This document shows, piece after piece, positions 25,001 through 29,751 of a stretch of 29,751 bases of DNA. The position numbers and the translations under genes are program-made. Location: assembly GCA_029564115.1 (NCBI GenBank), contig JAKQQP010000493.1, positions 1-29,751 of the forward strand, in the 5' to 3' direction. Under the pieces are notes generated by a model. It saw only the letters and a list, made by a program, of their open reading frames with translations, searched no databases and had not been told where the DNA came from. The stretch comes from Candidatus Rifleibacteriota bacterium (GTDB lineage Bacteria > Riflebacteria > Ozemobacteria > Ozemobacterales > Ozemobacteraceae). Each line of letters opens with the position of its first letter. Position 1 is the stretch's first letter.

Positions 25001-25988
25001 TGACATAGATTGCCGCGTATTTATGAGGGCAATCGAGAAAAGTTCTGATTTTTGAAGCATTCAGCGTCGGAATCTGACCGACCGGGCAGGTATCCTGGAA
25101 ATCGCAGTAAGCACAGGCCGAAGACCTGATCGGCTCGAATTTTCCCTGGTATATGGCTTCGCCGATGTCGAGATAGCGTTTTTTAGCCAGAGCCATTTCG
25201 TTGTTGTTGCGCACCACGCTCAGGCTGCTGCCGTCTTTGAGATAAATGAACGTCAGCCTTTTAACTTTGCCCGGCCAGACGATGTCTGTAGCCAGGAAGA
25301 GCATCTGAACGGCCAGTGAGCGCTCGAGTTCGTCGATACCGCCGTAGGGAGCCTTGCCCGATTTGTAGTCGATGAGTTCTATCGAACCATCGGGGTTGCG
25401 GTCGACCCGGTCGATTTTGCCGGTGTATTCACCACCAGCAACATCAACCTTGAAAAAATAGTCGACTTCGATATGCCGCGAAGGCCCCTGGCAATAGCGC
25501 TCAAAATACAGTCTCAGGCCATTCTCTGCCAGCGAACGAAACTCCTGTTCCTGTTCTGGGCTTTCAAAGCCTCTGGTATCCCAGTTCTGGTCGAGCAGGG
25601 CGAAGAGTCGGTCGAGCCTGAAGGGTTCATCTGCTTTTTTGCCCCGATAGAACATCTGCAGAGTCTTATGCAGCGTCTGATCGAAACTGAGATGCGGGCT
25701 GACCCCTGCGGGTTTTTGCAATTTTCTGATGTGGGTAAAGTAAAACTTTTTTGGGCAGGTCTGATAAAGTTCGATTTTGCTGCCGCTCAACGAAGTTTTT
25801 ATTTTCGCCGGGGCAGCATTGCCTGTAGCGGGTTTTTGTTCTGGCGGGCGGGGAGCACCGGGTGGCTGAGTCGGCCGCGCTGTGGGGGGAACGCCGGTCG
25901 TTGTCGGCTTGTCTTTTTGTTCGAGACTCTTTTTGTGATCCTGGGTCTTTCTGAAAAGTCGCGAAAAAAGATCAGGCTTATCGGCCAT
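22095..25988 (-). CDS. Five-fold RecB/Cas4-like PD-(D/E)XK nuclease protein with five Fe-S cysteine sets
   Basis: The 1297-residue protein has AAGGAG 7 bases before the ATG. Residues 1-65 are a charged, proline-rich linker without a signal peptide. Five modules of about 240 residues follow, each beginning SK(I/M)xxxxxC(P/A) and holding IDR(V/I)D, a (D)YK(S/T) motif and a final CxxCx5C. Motif aspartates: D207, D449, (I686), D925, D1185; lysines K209, K451, K688, K927, K1187. Cysteine sets: 78/292/295/301, 320/533/536/542, 560/770/773/779, 798/1009/1012/1018, 1053/1270/1273/1279. Module 3 has IIYK for IDYK and Gln for the early His (H107 in module 1), so it is probably inactive. Modules 1 and 5 also keep the Q motif. 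The fold is that of Cas4/AddB/PDDEXK_1 nucleases, which cut single-stranded ends. No helicase, cas1 or cas2 is nearby. The whole-protein function is unknown. Confidence 0.9.
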   Translation of the reverse strand: MADKPDLFSRLFRKTQDHKKSLEQKDKPTTTGVPPTARPTQPPGAPRPPEQKPATGNAAPAKIKTSLSGSKIELYQTCPKKFYFTHIRKLQKPAGVSPHLSFDQTLHKTLQMFYRGKKADEPFRLDRLFALLDQNWDTRGFESPEQEQEFRSLAENGLRLYFERYCQGPSRHIEVDYFFKVDVAGGEYTGKIDRVDRNPDGSIELIDYKSGKAPYGGIDELERSLAVQMLFLATDIVWPGKVKRLTFIYLKDGSSLSVVRNNNEMALAKKRYLDIGEAIYQGKFEPIRSSACAYCDFQDTCPVGQIPTLNASKIRTFLDCPHKYAAIYVKHHKTRQGEEPSIDLALDRPLHDALAHFHRDYKPTDELGPESSLFTGFFKAIPDDLPEELQLEIKSLGREYLANYLAKLFPRSRTKLVNEFIEFNTDSFCFQTTIDRIDSDPVGNLTLIDYKSGKRLLSQSDLLADPVVAAACAAADNRWPGKIKSFSYVFLRHCEEVRVEVTDSLIRKGRQLLQSIGDQIRKKNFEPLGGPACATCAVNSICGEKRLIVSMSKIQTLRECPRRYQFRYITKAPVPDKEKPALVLYQLLQAMLQEYISGGRLLDAGALLEKASARIEKVTDLSADGRQDVLAKAYTAFNNLNELIKNSFPKIHSLGEQARVGFEDLVLTTRFDRIDLLPNGNFHVIIYKTAKKAMTPHEARLDLSGVYNWFIADRIYPGRIEKLSYVYLLTGDVVPFMPTTQDVEKLKLSFSEFVRENLEATFEGQRNPLCAYCDYLELCEDAKSMLLSPSKINCFQSCALKYRMKYIDRVPKEARPTPNLSFDRSIHFALRDFHENYERGRLKANPFRGILNKYWISDGYADLEEEERFKVRANIMLEDYFNSLDGSENPVMFEVSAKWSWNGIDTVVQIDRIDQLADGKLEIIDYKTGKKVPDERVINEDASLLNMFMAASQKWPGRVGKVSYHFMANNKRYSLEPSDADIQAHKVKMAELAGAINKNEFEAKKGSLCAWCEFYGPCPEWKVKPHELAGETQEQFRQRIRLSYSKMSLYLNCPRSYRKLYIDKVPPKPQPFFSFGTTIHETFERVYDPVNPIPKPTLEEVLNIFEEVRMTHREGFDSDATEEQYRQDGIRQITMYYNQFIKDVEFKPAYSIEDYFEIPCGKYAVMTGFIDRIDKLEDGTYEILDYKTEPTMRSQEAIDSDKQLSIYYWACEDTLGLKISKLSLLMLDHDVKLETRRTRDDIPKVVETIDKTAYEMINEKEFAPRKNKYCKSCDHLHDCPLRDEILSDESLISMKKF
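22140..25793 (-). repeat. Five diverged repeats encoding the nuclease modules
   Basis: Approximate module limits on DNA: M1 25793-25074, M2 25073-24354, M3 24353-23640, M4 23639-22923, M5 22871-22140. Motif-to-motif spacing is 242, 237, 239 and 260 codons. Protein motifs are conserved, but the DNA is well diverged, so the duplications are old. Confidence 0.85.
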
Positions 25989-26017
25989 GCTCAGACTCCT
26001 TAAAATTGCATGTTGAT

Positions 26018-26046
26018 ATTATAGCCGAATTTCCCCACAAATTAAA
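26018..26046 (-). promoter_or_regulatory. Promoter of the five-nuclease gene
   Basis: Read leftward: TTTAAT (26041-26046), a 17-bp spacer, a perfect TATAAT (26018-26023). It partly overlaps a heptamer-repeat remnant (ATAGTGGATAGTAG at 26046-26059) and lies in the divergent spacer with the D-cysteine desulfhydrase gene. Confidence 0.6.
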
Positions 26047-26125
26047 TAGTGGATAGTAGCCGGTAGAATGTGCCATAATTCGACATATTGCTATTTTCCG
26101 CCAGAAAACATGCAGGAGAGCATAT

Positions 26126-27118
26126 ATGCAACATTTTGAATTTCCGCGACAATCGCTTGGCTTTTTCCCGACCCCGCTGCATGAACTGAAAAATCTGTCT
26201 GCCGCCCTTGGCGGGCCGCGATTGTTCATCAAACGCGACGATCTGACCGGCCTGGCACTTGGCGGCAATAAAACCCGCAAACTTGAATACCTGGTCGGCG
26301 CAGCCGTCGCCAAAGAAGCCGACACGCTTATAACCGCCGGAGCGATTCAGTCGAATCATTGCCGTCAGACAGCCGCAGCGGCGGCAAGAATGGGCATGAC
26401 CTGCCATCTGGTCCTGGGCGGGTCGGAACCACAGACTGCCAACGGCAACCTTCTGCTCGACGGGTTGCTCGGCGCAACAATTCACTGGGCCGGCGAGCAT
26501 CGCAAGGGCGAGGATATTCCGCGTATTGCCGAAGAGTTGCGTGCGACTGGCCGTCGGCCGTTCATCGTACCATACGGCGGCTCTAACGAAATCGGCGCCC
26601 TCGGGTTTGTCGAAGGGTTGCGCGAGCTGCATGAGCAAGCCGCGGCAATGCACACAGACTTTAACCACATCGTATTTGCATCCAGCTCAGGCGGCACGCA
26701 CGCCGGTCTGATGATCGGTCGCGAATTGCTCAAAATGCCATGCAGACTCACCGGCATCGCCATCGACAAGGTCGGAAACGCCGACAAATCTTTCAGGCAG
26801 CAGATAATCGAGCTTGCGAATGCTGCCGGGCAGATGCTGCAACTCGATCATCACTTCAGCGAAGCCGATCTGAACCTGAACGAAGATTTTACCGGTGCTG
26901 GTTACGCCGTCATCGGCGAAGCCGAACGCGAAGCCATCAGTCTTTGTGCCCGACACGAAGGTATTCTCGTCGACCCGGTCTACACTGGCCGCGCGATGGC
27001 TGGCATGATTGGCCTGATACGCAACGGTGCCTTCAAAAAGAACGAAAAGGTGCTTTTCTGGCATACCGGCGGCTCACCGGCGCTTTTTGCCTACGCCGAC
27101 GCCCTGCAGACGAAATAA
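26126..27118 (+). CDS. D-cysteine desulfhydrase / ACC deaminase family PLP enzyme
   Basis: The 330-residue protein has AGGAGAG ahead of the ATG. It is a fold-type II PLP enzyme: FPTPLHEL, LFIKRDDLTGLALGGNKTRKLEYL with the PLP lysine at K49, GAIQSNHCRQTAAAAARMGM, YGGSNEIGALGF, FASSSGGTHAGLMIG (phosphate loop) and the C-terminal FWHTGGSPALFAYADAL. Length and motifs match DcyD-type D-cysteine desulfhydrases (D-cysteine to pyruvate, sulfide and ammonia); the close relatives ACC deaminase and L-cysteate sulfo-lyase cannot be ruled out by eye. It acts in the cytoplasm. It is transcribed divergently from the nuclease gene, with no other sulfur gene near. Confidence 0.87.
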   Translation: MQHFEFPRQSLGFFPTPLHELKNLSAALGGPRLFIKRDDLTGLALGGNKTRKLEYLVGAAVAKEADTLITAGAIQSNHCRQTAAAAARMGMTCHLVLGGSEPQTANGNLLLDGLLGATIHWAGEHRKGEDIPRIAEELRATGRRPFIVPYGGSNEIGALGFVEGLRELHEQAAAMHTDFNHIVFASSSGGTHAGLMIGRELLKMPCRLTGIAIDKVGNADKSFRQQIIELANAAGQMLQLDHHFSEADLNLNEDFTGAGYAVIGEAEREAISLCARHEGILVDPVYTGRAMAGMIGLIRNGAFKKNEKVLFWHTGGSPALFAYADALQTK

Positions 27119-27377
27119 AACCGTTGTCAGCCAGCCATCTCACCTCGGAAATACAGATTCCGACAATCTGCTTAATCTGAGCCATTGGTTTCAGTTAACG
27201 GCATGCTTTCCCTGTTCAGGCAACTTAAAATTTTCTCAAGATTGGCTATAGTAAAGACAAATCGTGAAAAATTGCTAAGCCGGAAAAAAGTTTTCCCTTT
27301 TTTGGTTTTCAATTGATTTATCTATAGAAGCAGCGCAAAAAAATTTCTGCTTCTGAATTTAAATCAGGGAGCAGTCC
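27119..27377. other. Spacer with small hairpins before the Rpn-type nuclease gene
   Basis: Three small structures: TCGGAA/TTCCGA (27145-27163); a terminator-like GGAAAA-AAG-TTTTCC followed by CTTTTTT (27282-27303), which could end the desulfhydrase transcript; and AGAAGCAG (27326-27333) / CTGCTTCT (27347-27354) just ahead of the ribosome binding site GGGAG. A possible -10, TATAGT, lies near 27247-27252. Confidence 0.45.
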
Positions 27378-28304
27378 ATGAAAACCTATTCAATGCTCAA
27401 CGATCTTGCATTTCAGTGGATCTTCAACCAGCCTGGGCACGAAAAAATTCTTCGCAGCCTATTGAATGCGCTTTTGCATCTTGAAGGCGCAGACCGGATC
27501 GTCGAAATACACTATCTCAACCCGTTTAACCCGGCACGCTTCATCGACAGCAAAAAAAGCGTAGTCGACATCAAGGTAAAAGACGAAAAAAACAACTGGT
27601 ATGAAGTCGAAGCGCAAGTCTGGCAGCGCAAAGGCTACATTCAGCGAACCGCCTTTTACGTGGCAGGTCTGTATGCTGGCCAGGCCAAAAAAGGCGAAGA
27701 ATTCGGTGAACTGACGCCGGCTATCAGCATCTCGATTCTTGGTTTCAATTTGTTTAAAGAATCGAACAGGGTTCAGGAAATCTTCGATTTTCGCAATACT
27801 GATAATTCTCTAAACCTTCCACCAACCATGTCTCTGCATTATATCGATCTGACCAGGTTTAATCGAAAAAAGCCACACGAGCTACAGAGCCCATTCGAAA
27901 AGTGGCTGCATCTGATGAAGTTTTCCAAGGCCTATGCTAGAATGAAAGTGGATATGACCAAATTATTTCCCAACGAGGAGGAAATGGCCATGGCACTTAC
28001 CGAACATACAAAACTGCACGCCGACGAATCAATGCGCATTCGTATGGAAGACCGAGAGCGCGCCAGGATAGACGAAATTCTTCTGCGCAACGCTTATTTA
28101 AAAGAAGGCCGAGCCGAAGGCAAAGCTGAAGGCAAAGCTGAAGGCAGAATCGAAGGTAAAATAGAGGGTAAGATGGAAGGCAAGGCTGAAAAAGCCAAAG
28201 AGATAGCCAGCGCTCTAAAAAGCGAAGGCATGAATGACGAATTCATCATGAAAATAACCGGCCTGACGCCTGAAGAACTCAAAAACAGCCTCAAGTCGGG
28301 CTGA
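27378..28304 (+). CDS. Rpn family PD-(D/E)XK nuclease / putative transposase-like protein
   Basis: The 308-residue protein belongs to the PDDEXK_2 (Rpn, recombination-promoting nuclease) family. The N-terminal half has LNDLAFQWIFNQPG, IHYLNPFNP, a catalytic-type D64 in VVDIKVKD, E78-x-Q80 in WYEVEAQVW, then YIQRTAFYVAGLYAGQ. Residues about 240-272 are E-G-(K/R)-(A/I/M) tetrapeptide repeats, a coiled, charged segment seen in many family members, followed by a short helical tail (MNDEFIMKITGLTPEELKNSL). Family members nick DNA and some promote recombination. No inverted repeats or target duplications typical of a mobile element surround it. GGGAG precedes the ATG. Confidence 0.9.
   Translation: MKTYSMLNDLAFQWIFNQPGHEKILRSLLNALLHLEGADRIVEIHYLNPFNPARFIDSKKSVVDIKVKDEKNNWYEVEAQVWQRKGYIQRTAFYVAGLYAGQAKKGEEFGELTPAISISILGFNLFKESNRVQEIFDFRNTDNSLNLPPTMSLHYIDLTRFNRKKPHELQSPFEKWLHLMKFSKAYARMKVDMTKLFPNEEEMAMALTEHTKLHADESMRIRMEDRERARIDEILLRNAYLKEGRAEGKAEGKAEGRIEGKIEGKMEGKAEKAKEIASALKSEGMNDEFIMKITGLTPEELKNSLKSG
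28104..28190 (+). repeat. 12-bp repeats encoding EGKA-type tetrapeptides
   Basis: Imperfect 12-bp units (GAAGGCAAAGCT-like) repeat about seven times inside the Rpn-type gene. The first copies are nearly identical and later ones have diverged. Copy-number change would stay in frame. Confidence 0.85.
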
Positions 28305-28482
28305 GACAATATCTCAATGTAACTAAAGTTTGTCGCAAAAAAGAAAAAAATCAAAAGAAGCAGCTTTTTTAATACTTGCAACTATGAGTTGCTTCGTTTT
28401 CAAAATGACGGTTTACAAACATTTGTCGTCACCGATTTGCTGAATTGCCAACGACAGTTAGCAACACGTGACAGGCCGAGAT
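28305..28482. terminator. Convergent spacer with weak terminator-like hairpins
   Basis: AAAAG-AAGCAG-CTTTTTT (about 28354-28370) and GCAACT-ATG-AGTTGC followed by TTCGTTTT (28378-28400) lie after the Rpn-type gene and before the end of the leftward lipoprotein gene. Either may terminate the rightward transcript. No ORF is supported. Confidence 0.4.
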
Positions 28483-29097
28483 TTATTCGACGAAAGTGAC
28501 TTCAAATGAGAGAGTGTTGGTTTTCTGGTAATTGATGTACATGTAAAAAATCATCTGATGTACACCCAACGGAGCGCTGGCAATATCTTCGTGGGCGAAT
28601 GGGATCTGAGCAGCCCATTGTCCGGCGGTCTGGTCGGTTCCAATTTTTGTAGGAACAATGATCGGATCTTTGAATTTGCTGTAGAACGCTGTTGAATCTG
28701 AGGCGGTGCAGGTGGTCGTGGCCGTAGTTGTCTGCCAGAGCAGATTATGTCGCAGATTTTTGCTCAACGACGCTACTCCAGATGCAATTACACCAACAGG
28801 CTCTGTTTTAGGATTCTGAATGGTGCGAACAAAACCAACATAGGCAGAAATACTCGACACGACATTCGGACTTGTCCATTCGCAGGTAAGATCGAGAATC
28901 CCCCCTTCACACCTTGAGATACTCGTAGAGGTAACCTTGAGATTCTGAACAGTAGGAGTTATATAAGACCAGGGCGGCAAAGGTTCTTTAAGGGCACCGC
29001 TTTTTTCGGAGCAACCGATGGCCGTCAGAGCCAGGACGGCAACCAGAAGTATTAACAATTTTTCAGGGGAAATAATTTTAGCCTGCAGATTTTTCAT
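28483..29097 (-). CDS. Lipoprotein of unknown function
   Basis: The 204-residue protein has N-terminus MKNLQAKIISPEKLLILLVAVLALTAIG|C with a lipobox (LTAIGC), so it should be lipidated and anchored in the envelope. The mature part starts with SEKSGALKEPLPPWSYITP and is rich in Thr, Ser and Val, with beta-strand-like segments (VQNLKVTSTSISRCEGGILDLTCEW, NTLSFEVTFVE) suggesting one or two Ig-like sandwiches. Four cysteines in the mature domain could form disulfides. No family was recognised. The upstream leader holds an 8-bp inverted repeat. Start choice is by frame and lipobox position; the ribosome binding site is weak. Confidence 0.8.
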   Translation of the reverse strand: MKNLQAKIISPEKLLILLVAVLALTAIGCSEKSGALKEPLPPWSYITPTVQNLKVTSTSISRCEGGILDLTCEWTSPNVVSSISAYVGFVRTIQNPKTEPVGVIASGVASLSKNLRHNLLWQTTTATTTCTASDSTAFYSKFKDPIIVPTKIGTDQTAGQWAAQIPFAHEDIASAPLGVHQMIFYMYINYQKTNTLSFEVTFVE

Positions 29098-29103
29098 ATA
29101 GTG

Positions 29104-29140
29104 TCTCTATCGGTTCAAGTGTTGTCGTTATTGATAGAGA
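29104..29140. promoter_or_regulatory. Inverted repeat in the leader of the lipoprotein gene
   Basis: TCTCTATC (29104-29111) and GATAGAGA (29133-29140) form a perfect 8-bp stem 7 bases upstream of the lipoprotein start. It could be an operator or an mRNA hairpin hiding the ribosome binding site. Confidence 0.45.
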
Positions 29141-29751
29141 TAGACACGGATATTTTTTAGCCACGGATGAACTCGGATGGACGCGAATTAAGAAAGAGAG
29201 AGAGAGAAAGAAAGAAAGAAAGAAAGAAAGAAAAGCAATCATTTTTGGCCACGGATGAACTCGGATGGACGCGGATTAAGAAAGAGAGAAAAAGAGAGAG
29301 AAAGAAAGAAAGAAAGAAAGAGAAGCAATCATTTTTAGACACGGATGGACTCGGATGGACGCGAATTAAGAAAGAGAAAGAGAAAGAAAGAGAAGCAATC
29401 ATTTTTGGCCACGGATGAACTCGGATGGGCGCGAATTAAGAGAAAGAGAAAGAAAGAGAAGCAATCATTTTTGGCCGCGGATGAACTCGGATGGACGCGA
29501 ATTAAGAGAAAGAGAAAGAAAGAAAAACAATCGTTTTTAGCCACGGATGAACTCGGATGGACGCGAATTAAGAAAGAGAAAGAAAGAGAAGCAATAGTTT
29601 TTGGCCACGGATGAACTCGGATGGACGCGAATTAAGAGAAAGAGAAAGAAAGAAAAGCAATCGTTTTTAGCCGCGGATGAACTCGGATGGGCGCGGATTA
29701 AGAAAGAGAGAAAAAGAAAGAGAAAGAAAGAAAGAAAGAAAAGCAATCATT
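29141..29751. repeat. Composite tandem repeat: CACGGATGAAC core plus purine microsatellite
   Basis: Eight units start at about 29161, 29249, 29339, 29409, 29475, 29541, 29605 and 29671 (periods 88, 90, 70, 66, 66, 64, 66) and run off the window. Each has a conserved 30-bp core, GCCACGGATGAACTCGGAT then GGACGCGAATTAAG, a variable all-purine tract of GA/GAAA units, and GCAATCATTTTTGG. Only the purine tract varies much in length. Open frames on both strands here are by-products of the repeat. Confidence 0.95.

Noticed and set aside
27378..28304. Treating the Rpn-type gene as a complete insertion sequence
   Set aside because: No terminal inverted repeats or target-site duplication could be found around it, only small local hairpins.
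29157..29746. Several open frames on both strands in the terminal repeat array
   Set aside because: They are low-complexity by-products of the tandem repeat (KERKKEK or FLSFFL runs) without start signals.

Overview
The window looks like chromosome from a Gram-negative-type, poorly characterised bacterium. It has several exported proteins, a lipoprotein, three pseudopilin-like proteins, a periplasmic protein with a secretin-type STN domain, very long Ig/FN3 surface proteins, and many dispersed short repeats. The mix would fit a candidate phylum such as Riflebacteria (Ozemobacteria), but no rRNA or ribosomal protein gene is present to prove it. I see no tRNA, rRNA, CRISPR array or intact insertion sequence.

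Region 1 (1-12.2 kb) is a surface/pilus locus. Two pseudopilin genes run leftward (1-160, partial; 164-919, GspG-like with an Ig-like extension). A divergent pseudopilin fused to a carbohydrate-binding-like jelly roll follows (1116-2012). Then comes a leftward 3297-residue exported Ig/FN3 protein (2266-12159) containing a tandem duplication of a block of more than 1000 residues. Heptamer tandem repeats sit just outside both ends of the giant gene.

Region 2 (12.3-16.2 kb) runs rightward. It holds a TGS/tRNA_SAD/uridine-kinase fusion preceded by a promoter, leader and perfect terminator hairpin with a competing antiterminator (a probable attenuator), a DUF2400/TIGR02757 protein with a likely Fe-S motif, and a left-handed beta-helix (GlmU-C-like) protein. 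The last meets, tail to tail with a 4-base overlap, a leftward operon (18329-16149) of an STN/PilP-like periplasmic protein, a PrcB-like exported protein and a CobO-type corrinoid adenosyltransferase.

Region 3 (18.3-22.1 kb) carries an exported oligopeptidase B-like S9 peptidase bracketed by a perfect 24-bp direct repeat, then a leftward small membrane protein and STAS-domain pair. The gene-free stretches between them are filled with a CACGGATGAAC-type repeat family and hairpins.

Region 4 (22.1-29.75 kb) contains the most unusual gene: a 1297-residue protein built from five consecutive RecB/Cas4-like PD-(D/E)XK nuclease modules, each with its own four-cysteine Fe-S signature, the third catalytically degenerate. 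It is followed by a divergent D-cysteine desulfhydrase-like enzyme, an Rpn-type PD-(D/E)XK nuclease, a leftward lipoprotein, and a composite tandem repeat with long purine microsatellites that runs off the window.
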